64,000 bases of DNA from Pseudomonas sp. PDM05 (GCF_014851685.1 NZ_JACVAC010000009.1:1-64000); one strand, 5' to 3'. Positions 53,901 through 63,394 are shown, numbered from the stretch's first letter. The notes: generated by a model not told the origin, from the letters alone. Translations and numbers: made by a program.

Positions 53901-56900
53901 CAAGACCGTCGCAGGTGCGGATTTAACCGGCCCCGATAACGTCGGGCGCGGCGTTTCATCGATCCGCGACCGATTTGACCAATACCTGACCGCCCAGAAA
54001 AATATACCTGCCCACCTTGCCCCCATAGCGTCATACGTGTTGCTGTCAGGGGCTGCGCCGCAGTTGTTGGTCAACGAGGTACCGAAACAAATAACGCTTG
54101 GCTCCCCCGAGTATTTCAACTTTACGGCAGCGGTAAACCTGGTCGAGTGGACCGCACCCGGCGCTAGCGCAAACATGACCTACCCGCAGGTCATGAGGCA
54201 TTACAACATCCAGCCTGTTTCAGCACTGGAAACGCAGATACAAAGTTACGCACAGATGGCCCCCTTACTGGAATGGGCCTCCATCCATAACAAGATCGAC
54301 AAGAACAACTACACCCTGGAACAGTTGAAAGACAGCCAGCAAAAACTCCAGACACAGATCAATAGCACGACTGAAGCGGTGCGCTGGCTGAACACAGCTG
54401 AAGCGCCCACTAGACGGGACATGGCGCTTAAGGTGCTAAGAGAAAAGTTCGGTGCCGATATTGACTATGAAAAACGCTTTATGGTGGAAAACGAATTCGC
54501 CGGCATAATCACCGGTAATCACTACAGCCTCGTAGAGATCTATGAAGCAGGCAGGCTGGATGAAAGCTGGATACAGGAAGGCAATCATGTGGACTTCAAC
54601 AGCCTGCGTGAAAAAGCCAGAGAGCCTGGGTTTCCGGTCATCAACGATGAATTCGACAAGGCCATAAAAGAAGATTTCAACCTCCGTAGACAGCACACCA
54701 CGACGTTGTTCGAAAACATGCTCAAAAAGATGCCTGTCGAGGAGCAAAAGAGCCTGCTCTATGGCGACGTAGAATTTTTGAATGTTGAAGGCCCCGGTGG
54801 TCGCAGCGGCATGGTGATAACGTCTATCTACAACGGGGTCAGAAGAGATTTTGCGGTTTATCCGACGTGGGGCCAGATCGTAAGAATTGCTGACATCGAT
54901 CCCTCCACCCCGCAGGGCAAAGTGGTCAACCTCGAAATCGACGCCGAGGCGTTCAAAAGTGGCAAAGAGCCCAGGACGGGAGTTAAAACCAACGTCGTAT
55001 TGCGCACCACTGACCAACACCTGCTGGATGACAACAATGAACCCTGGCCGTTGGAAGTGACCCTTCCAGCCCACAACGAAAATGACGCGCGCGCTCCCCA
55101 CTATGTGGCCGGCAGAATTTCCACATTGGCCAAGGTCATGATCGACTCGACTTACCTGAATAAAAGCGAGTTTGTGAACCTTCACCGCAATTGGTCCAGC
55201 AATACACTCGAAACGGCCACCGAGCCCAGTGACTTCTTCAAAGCGCTGTGGCACGCCTTGCCCGGGGCCAGCACGCTGGAGGACCTCTATCATGGCCAGT
55301 TCCTCAAAGCAGCCGTAGACCTTGCCATTGATGTCGCGATCGTGATGGTCACAGAGGGCGCAGGCAAGCTGTGGGGCTTGGCAAAATCTGCGGCGTCCTG
55401 GGCGGCTGCCAAGGTATCTGCGGGGTTTATCGAGAAGTTTGGCGTTAAAGAAACGGAAGCGATTGCCCTCAAGGACTTCACGGCTGCCACGACCACGCAA
55501 TCGACTCGCTCCCTGAGCCGGCTACAGAATGGCCAGCTCACTGAGCAGACAGCGGATATGGCAAATGGCAGCGTGTCACTTTCCGGGGCTCAGGGCAGGG
55601 TCGAACTCACAGCCATACGCCAGGGCGGCGAGTGGTATGCCTACGACGCGAAGACCGCGGCCGCTTACGGTCCTGCGCTTGAGGGTTTCGTGTCTGACAC
55701 CTCATCGATCGTGAAACAGGAAACCTTTTCCGACGGCACCCAAGCCCTGGTTACCGAAAAACCTTTGGCCGCAGACGCGTACACCATCACGCGCACCCAT
55801 GGCTTCGACTTGATCAATGAGGGCAAGGTTTATCGCTACGACTCCCGCAATCCAGGCTTGCTCCGCGATCTGGAGTCGGCCGATCACTATCAGCCACTGG
55901 AAGGCTTCGAAGCTTTCTGCCCGGCCCCCGGTATCGGCGGCCGCATCAAGCGCGGCGCCAACGACACGTGTTTTACCAAGGTCACCGAGGACGTATCCAG
56001 CGAGTTGAAACAGGAACTTCAGGCGCTTGAGCACGTGCGCTTGTTTCCCTCGGCACCGAAGTTCCTGCGAAAGAACCAGTTTGTGGTTTTCGAACGCCGC
56101 CGCTGGAAAATGAAAGACACAGCAACGGGGCCAGAATTGATTCCGGTGTCTGAGACCACGCACATCACCTACAAACCAACGATCACCGGCACGCTCAAAA
56201 ACGAACCCCAATTCGGCTTTTTCGACGCACAAAGCAGTGAGGGGCTGGAGCGCGAAACACGTGTGGTCAAGCTCAACGGCATCACTGATGCCGTCGACGA
56301 TAAACGTGAACTGCGTGGCGTGATCGTTAACGACCCGGCACGCGGCAGTACCGCCAAATACCTGGTGATCGAGGCGGATACCGCCGAGTTCTACTACGCG
56401 CGATTGGATAATGCACCCGGCGGCCAACTGACGTTCAACAAATGCACGAGTAGAGAGCTGCCGATGGTGGCGGCCTACCGGAATAAATTCAGCATTCGTC
56501 AAGGTGCTGCCAACGCACCGTTTGATGCCAATTTCATTGCGCTGCCGAAATTGAAATCTGCCTTTCAAAAACTGGAGCGCGCGGGCTACTTGAAAGAGGA
56601 TATAGAGGCGTTAAAAGCAAAGTGCAAAGACCTGACCGAGGAACAGCAACGCGAGGTTGTCTATCAACTGCAGCGGGCCAAAGCGATCGATAAAGCGAAT
56701 ATCGCCTTGACACCCAACCAGGTTTCCGCGCTGGACAAACCCGCCAATTTCTCAGCGTGGACGGCCGAGCAGCAAAACAAATTCTACGCAGAACAAGCGC
56801 GAGACAACGTGAACCGTTCCATGAAAGGCACCGGCCTGGGACCGAGTAACCAACTGCGCTCACAAGCGGACCTAGCCCGCTCTGACGCCGCGAATATGAC

Positions 56901-57327
56901 CATTAACTGGTTGCGCAGCACCGTACCGCCTGGCGCGCTAAACCGAGCAGACCTGATTCTGAAGTCCGGGGCCGGAAACTGTGGGGAAATGGCTATGCTG
57001 GCCGAAGACATCATCAAAAAAAGCGGAGGAAACGCACAAACCTGGTATGTGGAAGGAGGAGACCACGTGTTCACCGTTATCGGCGGACCGGCTTCAGGAG
57101 CTAAAGCCACCGTTGACTTTTCACAAGCCGAATGGAAAGACGCCTGGATCGTCGACCCCTGGGCCGAAATTTCATGCAAGGCATCCGAGTACACCGAGCT
57201 CGTGAAGAAGAAAATGGCTGAGTGGGACGCAAAAGGCCTGCAAATTCACACCCGTGGCGAATGGCGTAAGCCGGTGGACCCACAGTGGATCAAAGAGCTG
57301 ACCACGTTTGAAAAAGAATCCTATTAA
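50932..57327 (+). CDS. Very large putative Hrp type III effector / toxin with C-terminal Cys-His-Asp domain
   Basis: A 2131-residue protein I cannot assign to a named family. A perfect hrp box lies 69 bases upstream. The N-terminus fits Hrp-type export signals: no Asp/Glu before residue 17, Leu4, and 7 Ser, 9 Thr and 6 Pro in the first 50. Residues about 200-312, 427-533 and 660-773 are three degenerate copies of one module (pattern: S-x-F, helix, Phe-x-x-Phe/Trp-Ala, then ID or VD, and a closing V-x-x-FY). A hydrophobic patch lies near 1457-1490. The C-terminus has GNCGEMA (Cys2017), GGDHVFTV (His2045) and IVDPWAE (Asp2075), the order of a papain/transglutaminase-like protease or deamidase. 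RSRR (142-145) and RIKR (1671-1674) are basic sites. G+C is visibly lower than in its flanks. An intrinsic terminator follows. No chaperone gene is adjacent. Alternatives: a toxin of the dermonecrotic / membrane-targeting type, or a contact-delivered polymorphic toxin. Confidence 0.9.
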   Translation: MIRLSQSTPAVTTPHFDTQRPPVERATPSVTSSVIGLFNRRTEQDPTSSTPSVDAPASTRLPIEYLLRFAVAKGQPSLAEQIKQRVMSTPDPLSASAVRADVEKLLDQPSALNPQKSYAQLIKEILGGTAHSAPNIRPISSRSRRDLQNTPPTQDSGKALLRKFADTLVNKSDGEMAINTAYTLINALLNAEQLASKNQMYVVSVEPDSTFGMALAELDDALRSEPFKSFAQTHDIDIESLVFDPAGSIYIQREDDDIDIRHYDENSFIKATSAVFKAVTKLADPGGERFGFHGRDQALPEQVANFYGMQLPSDYSRDFNGDTLFRIGQLIHEGTFPSLSNSNPLYESQFAPVKQRQRDAKQHIVDLPAQQLDQPLARHAPLTAAQTVQDADKALAWQCSKMLLKQVPELKGGRDRTPPILDTIPEYSTFNQVRQQLLNALTGPAFSDFAQKHGIDPMTARINPNDGSLTASVNRVETTFTVNDVSEDWSNVWNAIKDAVQQMAAGSNADVHYPTASSATLEEVMRFYNEEMPARPDTKQQEGNTPRLTTLLSHGLELVRKSSFKALVDPSLNDPRSVAVRKHQDTVTKMLASAPLALSPIQNLAAAITANRPTPVETADNREALLARAEVELATTVHRAMLELKAKPEQAASKIIQPIPANSLFGEWQAYLNKALQGRGFQEWARNQGVDLATLRYDPTDNALVGKVQGVDQRFTTRDFAKQYPEHFDVLEPVLTAAKAFANNTHPIALFNAESSGAPYQWVANFYNLSDLPGSPEFEQQVALMGRTQQFPDHPDDPQSVVAFVGRQKTALGDSNNRYGLINELKNWTPDSGSKDFMVDPDSSYPPDGTTSVATFISQNDWYPVRSRSDADNLLAALQTPMPQSPPLGNRWGFLSTQLPLSTEQRNALVNEVKEAIGPDTLLNYLGNQVTTLDTNPERALEQLLTSGKALDLAEHLQTQMKGALTPSSAKQWLLTALVLELDPTAGTQHKTVAGADLTGPDNVGRGVSSIRDRFDQYLTAQKNIPAHLAPIASYVLLSGAAPQLLVNEVPKQITLGSPEYFNFTAAVNLVEWTAPGASANMTYPQVMRHYNIQPVSALETQIQSYAQMAPLLEWASIHNKIDKNNYTLEQLKDSQQKLQTQINSTTEAVRWLNTAEAPTRRDMALKVLREKFGADIDYEKRFMVENEFAGIITGNHYSLVEIYEAGRLDESWIQEGNHVDFNSLREKAREPGFPVINDEFDKAIKEDFNLRRQHTTTLFENMLKKMPVEEQKSLLYGDVEFLNVEGPGGRSGMVITSIYNGVRRDFAVYPTWGQIVRIADIDPSTPQGKVVNLEIDAEAFKSGKEPRTGVKTNVVLRTTDQHLLDDNNEPWPLEVTLPAHNENDARAPHYVAGRISTLAKVMIDSTYLNKSEFVNLHRNWSSNTLETATEPSDFFKALWHALPGASTLEDLYHGQFLKAAVDLAIDVAIVMVTEGAGKLWGLAKSAASWAAAKVSAGFIEKFGVKETEAIALKDFTAATTTQSTRSLSRLQNGQLTEQTADMANGSVSLSGAQGRVELTAIRQGGEWYAYDAKTAAAYGPALEGFVSDTSSIVKQETFSDGTQALVTEKPLAADAYTITRTHGFDLINEGKVYRYDSRNPGLLRDLESADHYQPLEGFEAFCPAPGIGGRIKRGANDTCFTKVTEDVSSELKQELQALEHVRLFPSAPKFLRKNQFVVFERRRWKMKDTATGPELIPVSETTHITYKPTITGTLKNEPQFGFFDAQSSEGLERETRVVKLNGITDAVDDKRELRGVIVNDPARGSTAKYLVIEADTAEFYYARLDNAPGGQLTFNKCTSRELPMVAAYRNKFSIRQGAANAPFDANFIALPKLKSAFQKLERAGYLKEDIEALKAKCKDLTEEQQREVVYQLQRAKAIDKANIALTPNQVSALDKPANFSAWTAEQQNKFYAEQARDNVNRSMKGTGLGPSNQLRSQADLARSDAANMTINWLRSTVPPGALNRADLILKSGAGNCGEMAMLAEDIIKKSGGNAQTWYVEGGDHVFTVIGGPASGAKATVDFSQAEWKDAWIVDPWAEISCKASEYTELVKKKMAEWDAKGLQIHTRGEWRKPVDPQWIKELTTFEKESY

Positions 57328-57351
57328 ACCGTAGCGTCGCAACCTCCAAAG

Positions 57352-57388
57352 ACCTGGCGCTGCCGCGCTATTCACGGCGCCAGGTTTT
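57352..57388 (+). terminator. Intrinsic terminator after the large effector-like gene
   Basis: ACCTGGCGC (57352-57360) pairs with GCGCCAGGT (57377-57385), followed by TTT. It isolates the large gene from mtlE, so the mtl operon must have its own promoter between here and 57581. Confidence 0.8.
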
Positions 57389-57581
57389 CGGTTGCAAGCC
57401 AGCTTCAAGCAGCCACCCGAACTGGAGTGCAAAAAAGTATCAGTCCCAGTGCTCCCAAGGATTTGTCACATCACCATTTCAAGGCTGTAATCGACGCACA
57501 CTCTTCCTGACTCCCTGTAGGAAGACACAACAACAATAACTGTCCTTCTGTAGCCCCCCGGGCGCGGAAAAGGAGTGCGCG
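57389..57581 (+). promoter_or_regulatory. mtlE promoter/leader region with A-rich Hfq/Crc motif
   Basis: This 193-base stretch must contain the MtlR-dependent mtl promoter. I could not identify the MtlR half-sites with confidence. In the leader, AACAACAATAAC (57529-57540) contains two overlapping AAnAAnAA motifs, including the octamer AACAATAA, about 45 bases before the mtlE ATG, which itself has a good AAAAGGAG ribosome site. Confidence 0.6.
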
Positions 57582-58892
57582 ATGAAGTTCACAGCAAAAG
57601 TTCTGCTTGCCTCTACCTGCTTGACTATCAGCGCCGTCAGCCTTGGCGCGCAGACCCTGACCATTGCCACCGTCAACAACAGCGACATGATCCGCATGCA
57701 AAAGCTCTCGAAAACCTTCGAGGCCGAGCACCCGCAGATCAAGTTGAACTGGGTGGTACTCGAAGAAAACGTGCTGCGCCAACGCCTGACCACCGACATC
57801 GCCACCCAGGGCGGGCAGTTCGACGTACTGACCATCGGCATGTACGAAGCGGCACTGTGGGGCGCCAAGGGTTGGCTGGAACCAATGAAGGATCTGCCTG
57901 CATCCTACGACCTCGACGATGTGTTCCCTTCAGTGCGTGACGGTTTGTCGGTCAAGGGTTCGCTGTACGCCCTACCGTTCTATGCCGAAAGCTCGATCAC
58001 CTACTACCGCACCGACCTGTTCAAGGACGCCGGGCTGACCATGCCCGAGCATCCGACCTGGACACAGATCGGCGAATTCGCCAGCAAACTCACCGACAAG
58101 ACCAAAGAACAATATGGCTTGTGCCTGCGCGGCAAAGCCGGCTGGGGCGAGAACATGGCGCTGATCACCACCCTGGCCAACGGCTACGGCGCGCGCTGGT
58201 TCGATGAGAAATGGCAGCCACAATTCAACGGCCCCGAGTGGAAGGACGCGCTGAACTTCTACGTCGATAACATGAAGAAATCCGGCCCGCCGGGTGCGTC
58301 CAGCAACGGTTTCAACGAAAACCTTGCACTGTTCAACAGCGGCAAGTGCGCCATCTGGGTCGACGCCAGCGTGGCCGGCTCGTTTGTTACCGACAAGACC
58401 CAGAGCAAGGTGGCTGACCACGTCGGCTTCACCTTTGCTCCCCACGAAAAAACCGACAAAGGCACGTCGTGGCTGTACTCCTGGAGCCTGGCGATTCCCA
58501 CCAGCTCCAAGGCCAAGGACGCCGCCAAGGTGTTCACCAGCTGGGCGACCTCCAAGGAATATGGCGAGTTGGTGGCCAAGACCGACGGTGTGGCCAACGT
58601 ACCGCCAGGCACCCGTAAATCCACCTATAGCGATGAGTACATGAAGGCGGCGCCGTTTGCCAAGGTGACTCTGGAATCGCTGAAAGTTGCAGACCCAACC
58701 CAACCGACGCTCAAGCCGGTGCCCTATATCGGCATCCAGTTGGTGACCATTCCTGAGTTCCAGGCGATTGGGACGCAGGTCGGCAAGTTCTTCTCGGGGG
58801 CACTGACCGGCCAGCAAACCGTTGATGCCGCACTGACCGCCGCGCAGACCACCACCGAGCGCGAAATGAAGCGGGCCGGATATCCCAAATGA
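57582..58892 (+). CDS. mtlE: Polyol ABC transporter substrate-binding protein
   Basis: A 436-residue periplasmic binding protein of the extracellular solute-binding family 1. The signal peptide MKFTAKVLLASTCLTISAV ends near SLGA-QT. It has ATVNNSDMIRMQKL at the start of the mature domain, and EGSK-type family features such as FDVLTIGMYE and YALPFYAESSITYYR. It binds mannitol, glucitol or arabitol and delivers it to MtlFG. It is the first gene of the mtl operon. A REPIN separates it from mtlF. Confidence 0.94.
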   Translation: MKFTAKVLLASTCLTISAVSLGAQTLTIATVNNSDMIRMQKLSKTFEAEHPQIKLNWVVLEENVLRQRLTTDIATQGGQFDVLTIGMYEAALWGAKGWLEPMKDLPASYDLDDVFPSVRDGLSVKGSLYALPFYAESSITYYRTDLFKDAGLTMPEHPTWTQIGEFASKLTDKTKEQYGLCLRGKAGWGENMALITTLANGYGARWFDEKWQPQFNGPEWKDALNFYVDNMKKSGPPGASSNGFNENLALFNSGKCAIWVDASVAGSFVTDKTQSKVADHVGFTFAPHEKTDKGTSWLYSWSLAIPTSSKAKDAAKVFTSWATSKEYGELVAKTDGVANVPPGTRKSTYSDEYMKAAPFAKVTLESLKVADPTQPTLKPVPYIGIQLVTIPEFQAIGTQVGKFFSGALTGQQTVDAALTAAQTTTEREMKRAGYPK

Positions 58893-58912
58893 GGTAAGCC
58901 TTCCACTGTCAA

Positions 58913-59001
58913 TGTGGGAGCGGGCTTGCTCGCGAAGGCGGTGCATCAGTCACAGTTTTATCAACTGGAAGACTGCATTCGCGAGCAAGCCCGCTCCCAC
59001 A
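58913..59001. repeat. REPIN inside the mtl operon (between mtlE and mtlF)
   Basis: Perfect arms TGTGGGAGCGGGCTTGCTCG and reverse complement around a spacer of about 45 bp. It occupies most of the 152-base gap between the binding-protein gene and the first permease gene, where a stable RNA hairpin would protect the mtlE message from 3' decay. Confidence 0.92.
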
Positions 59002-59044
59002 TTGATCGCACTCCGATTCCTGCTTTGCATTGGTCTTGATCACC

Positions 59045-59935
59045 ATGAATACACCCCCCAAAAACCGCCTGGCCAACCCCGGCTGGTTCCTCGTCAGCCC
59101 CTCCGTGGCCTTGCTGCTGTTGTGGATGATCGTGCCGCTGGGCATGACCCTGTACTTTTCGCTGATCCGCTACAACCTGCTCTACCCCGGCGAAAACCAG
59201 TTCGTCGGGCTGGAAAACTTCACCTACTTCATCACCGACTCAGGCTTCTTGCCCGGTGCCACCAACACCCTGTTACTGGTGGGCAGCGTGCTGCTGATCA
59301 GCGTGGTGTTCGGCGTATTGATCAGCGCCCTGCTGGAGGCCAGTGAGTTCCTCGGTCGCGGCCTGGTGCGGGTGTTGCTGATCTCGCCCTTCTTCATCAT
59401 GCCCACCGTCGGTGCGCTGATCTGGAAGAACCTGATTTTCCACCCGGTGTCGGGGATTCTCGCCGCCGTGTGGAAGTTCTTCGGCGCAGAGCCGGTGGAC
59501 TGGCTGGCGCACTACCCGTTGCTGTCGATCATCATCATCGTGTCGTGGCAATGGCTGCCCTTCGCCATCCTGCTGCTGATGACCGCCATGCAATCCCTCG
59601 ACCAGGAACAAAAGGAAGCCGCGCGCCTGGACGGTGCCGGTGCTATCGCGATCTTCTGGCACCTGACCCTGCCCCACCTGGCCCGCCCGATTGCCGTGGT
59701 GGTGATGATCGAGACGATCTTTTTGCTCTCGGTTTTCGCCGAAATCTTCACCACCACCAACGGTGGCCCCGGCTATGCGTCAACCAACCTCGCCTACCTG
59801 ATCTACAACCAGGCGCTGGTGCAGTTCGACGTGGGCATGGCCTCGGCCGGCGGCCTGATTGCCGTGGTCATCGCCAATATCGCGGCGATCATCCTGGTGC
59901 GGATGATCGGCAAAAACCTGACTGACAAGCCTTGA
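59045..59935 (+). CDS. mtlF: Polyol ABC transporter permease (MalF-like)
   Basis: A 296-residue inner-membrane permease with about six helices. The conserved EAA loop that contacts the ATPase reads EAARLDGAGAIAIFWHLTLP. The upstream in-frame GTG at 59030 is less likely than ATG 59045, where the MalF-like N-terminus NRLANPGWFLVSPSVALLLL begins; no strong Shine-Dalgarno is seen. It partners MtlG. Confidence 0.92.
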   Translation: MNTPPKNRLANPGWFLVSPSVALLLLWMIVPLGMTLYFSLIRYNLLYPGENQFVGLENFTYFITDSGFLPGATNTLLLVGSVLLISVVFGVLISALLEASEFLGRGLVRVLLISPFFIMPTVGALIWKNLIFHPVSGILAAVWKFFGAEPVDWLAHYPLLSIIIIVSWQWLPFAILLLMTAMQSLDQEQKEAARLDGAGAIAIFWHLTLPHLARPIAVVVMIETIFLLSVFAEIFTTTNGGPGYASTNLAYLIYNQALVQFDVGMASAGGLIAVVIANIAAIILVRMIGKNLTDKP

Positions 59936-59945
59936 GGGCCGCGCC

Positions 59946-60776
59946 ATGACGCTTCAACAATCCCGTCGCCTGCAAAGCCTGTTGCTTGGCACCCTGGCCT
60001 GGGCCATCGCAATCCTGATTTTCTTCCCGATCTTCTGGATGGTGCTGACCAGCTTCAAGACCGAAATCGACGCGTTCGCCACGCCGCCGCAGTTCATCTT
60101 CACACCGACGCTGGAGAACTACCTGCACATCAACGAGCGCAGCAATTACTTCAGCTACGCGTGGAACTCGGTGCTGATTTCCTTCAGCGCTACGGCCTTG
60201 TGCCTGCTGATCTCGGTGCCGGCGGCCTACTCCATGGCGTTCTACGAAACCCAGCGCACCAAGGGCACGCTGTTGTGGATGCTGTCCACCAAGATGCTGC
60301 CACCCGTGGGCGTGCTGATGCCGATCTACTTGCTGGCCAAGAGCTTTGGCCTGCTGGATACGCGCATTGCGCTGATCATCATCTACACCCTGATCAACCT
60401 GCCGATCGTGGTGTGGATGGTTTACACCTACTTCAAGGACATCCCCAAGGACATCCTCGAAGCCGCCCGCCTCGACGGCGCCACCCTGTGGCAGGAAATG
60501 GTCCGCGTGCTGCTGCCGATTGCCAAGGGTGGCCTGGCATCCACGGTACTGCTGTCGCTGATCCTGTGCTGGAACGAGGCGTTCTGGTCGCTGAACCTGA
60601 CGTCGTCCGCGGCCGCGCCGCTGACTGCGTTGATCGCCTCCTACTCCAGCCCCGAAGGCTTGTTCTGGGCCAAATTGTCTGCCGTCTCGACCCTGGCCTG
60701 TGCGCCGATCCTGATCTTTGGCTGGATCAGCCAGAAGCAATTGGTGCGCGGCCTGTCCTTCGGCGCCGTCAAATAA
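59946..60776 (+). CDS. mtlG: Polyol ABC transporter permease (MalG-like)
   Basis: A 276-residue inner-membrane permease with six helices. The N-terminal helix is followed by SFKTEIDAFATPPQFIFTPT, typical of MalG-type subunits, and the EAA loop is EAARLDGATLWQEMVRVLLP. It follows mtlF by 10 bases and forms the translocation pore with it. Confidence 0.93.
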   Translation: MTLQQSRRLQSLLLGTLAWAIAILIFFPIFWMVLTSFKTEIDAFATPPQFIFTPTLENYLHINERSNYFSYAWNSVLISFSATALCLLISVPAAYSMAFYETQRTKGTLLWMLSTKMLPPVGVLMPIYLLAKSFGLLDTRIALIIIYTLINLPIVVWMVYTYFKDIPKDILEAARLDGATLWQEMVRVLLPIAKGGLASTVLLSLILCWNEAFWSLNLTSSAAAPLTALIASYSSPEGLFWAKLSAVSTLACAPILIFGWISQKQLVRGLSFGAVK

Positions 60777-60779
60777 CAA
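60772..60779 (+). promoter_or_regulatory. Candidate Hfq/Crc target (AATAACAA) before mtlK
   Basis: AATAACAA fits AAnAAnAA, spans the mtlG stop codon, and ends 19 bases before the mtlK ATG, just upstream of its GCGGAGG ribosome site. Confidence 0.4.
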
Positions 60780-60798
60780 TTCCTAGCGGAGGCCCATC

Positions 60799-61902
<1,104 letters not shown>

Positions 61903-61918
61903 TTTCGCGAGATTTGTG

Positions 61919-63394
61919 ATGAAACTGAATAAGCAAAACCTCACCCGCTTGGCGCCAGACGTACAGCTGCCGACTTACCCCCATACCTCCCAGGGCATTG
62001 CCCACATCGGCGTCGGCGGTTTCCACCGGGCGCATCAGGCGTATTACACCGATGCGCTGATGAATACCGGCGAAGGCCTGGACTGGAGCATCTGCGGCGT
62101 CGGCCTGCGTGCCGAGGACCGCAAGGCCCGCGACGACCTCGCCGGCCAGGACTACCTGTTCACCCTGTATGAACTGGGCGACAGCGACGACACCCAAGTG
62201 CGCGTGATCGGCTCCCTCAGCCACATGCTGCTGGCCGAAGACGGCGCCCAGGCGCTGATCGACAAGCTCGCCAGCCCCGAGATCCGCATCGTCTCGTTGA
62301 CCATCACCGAAGGCGGCTACTGCATCGATGACAGCAACGGCGAGTTCATGGCCCACCTGCCGCAGATCAGACATGACCTGGCGCATCCCAAGGCGCCGAC
62401 GACCGTGTTCGGCTTTCTCTGCGCGGCCCTGACCCAACGCCGCGCCGCCGGCATCCCGGCGTTTACCGTGATGTCCTGCGATAACCTGCCGCACAACGGC
62501 GCCGTCACGCGCAAGGCGCTGCTGGCGTTCGCCGCGTTGCACAACGCCGAGCTGCGTGACTGGATCGCCGCCAATGTGAGCTTCCCCAATGCCATGGTCG
62601 ACCGCATCACGCCGATGACCAGCACCACCCACCGCCTGCAATTGCACGATAAACATGGCATCGACGATGCCTGGCCGGTGGTGTGCGAGCCGTTTGTGCA
62701 GTGGGTGCTGGAAGACAAGTTCGTCAACGGCCGCCCGGCCTGGGAAAAGGTCGGCGTGCAGTTCACCCATGACGTCACGCCCTACGAAGAGATGAAGATC
62801 GGCCTGCTCAACGGCAGCCACCTGGCCCTCACGTACCTGGGGTTTCTCAAGGGTTACCGGTTTGTGCACGAGACCATGAATGACCCGCTGTTTGTCGCCT
62901 ACATGCGCGCCTACATGGACCTGGACGTCACGCCCAACCTGGCGCCGGTGCCCGGCATCGACCTTACGCAGTACAAGCAGACCTTGGTGGACCGCTTCTC
63001 CAACCAGGCGATTGCCGACCAGCTGGAACGCGTGTGTTCCGATGGGTCGTCGAAGTTTCCCAAGTTCACCGTGCCGACCATCAACCGCTTGATCGCCGAT
63101 GGCCGCGAGACGGAACGTGCGGCGCTGGTGGTTGCCGCGTGGGCCTTGTATTTGAAGGGCGTGGATGAAAATGGCGTGAGCTACAAGATCCCGGACCCGC
63201 GTGCGCAGTTTTGCCAGGGGCTGGTGCGTGACGAGGCCTTGATCAGCCAACGGTTGTTGGGCGTGGAGGAGATTTTCGGTACGGCTATTCCCAACTCGCC
63301 TGAGTTTGTGGCAGCGTTCGAGAAGTGTTATGCGAGCCTGCGCGACAATGGCGTGACTGCAACACTGAAGCAACTCCAGAAGAAACCGAAGTAA
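61919..63394 (+). CDS. mtlD: Mannitol 2-dehydrogenase
   Basis: A 491-residue member of the polyol-specific long-chain dehydrogenases; it oxidises D-mannitol to D-fructose (also arabitol to xylulose and glucitol to fructose) with NAD+. The Rossmann loop is IAHIGVGGFHRAHQAYY. The catalytic lysine is Lys293 with Asn298 and His301 in MKIGLLNGSHLALTYLG, matching the spacing of Lys295/Asn300/His303 in the characterised P. fluorescens enzyme. ATG 61919 is 16 bases after mtlK; the open frame upstream overlaps mtlK and is not used. Confidence 0.96.
   Translation: MKLNKQNLTRLAPDVQLPTYPHTSQGIAHIGVGGFHRAHQAYYTDALMNTGEGLDWSICGVGLRAEDRKARDDLAGQDYLFTLYELGDSDDTQVRVIGSLSHMLLAEDGAQALIDKLASPEIRIVSLTITEGGYCIDDSNGEFMAHLPQIRHDLAHPKAPTTVFGFLCAALTQRRAAGIPAFTVMSCDNLPHNGAVTRKALLAFAALHNAELRDWIAANVSFPNAMVDRITPMTSTTHRLQLHDKHGIDDAWPVVCEPFVQWVLEDKFVNGRPAWEKVGVQFTHDVTPYEEMKIGLLNGSHLALTYLGFLKGYRFVHETMNDPLFVAYMRAYMDLDVTPNLAPVPGIDLTQYKQTLVDRFSNQAIADQLERVCSDGSSKFPKFTVPTINRLIADGRETERAALVVAAWALYLKGVDENGVSYKIPDPRAQFCQGLVRDEALISQRLLGVEEIFGTAIPNSPEFVAAFEKCYASLRDNGVTATLKQLQKKPK

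Noticed and set aside
50932..57327. The large gene as a non-ribosomal peptide synthetase, TcdA/Tc toxin or RHS/CDI toxin
   Set aside because: No adenylation, carrier or condensation motifs, no YD/RHS repeats, no filamentous haemagglutinin signal and no immunity-sized gene downstream. A lone gene behind a hrp box fits an effector better.
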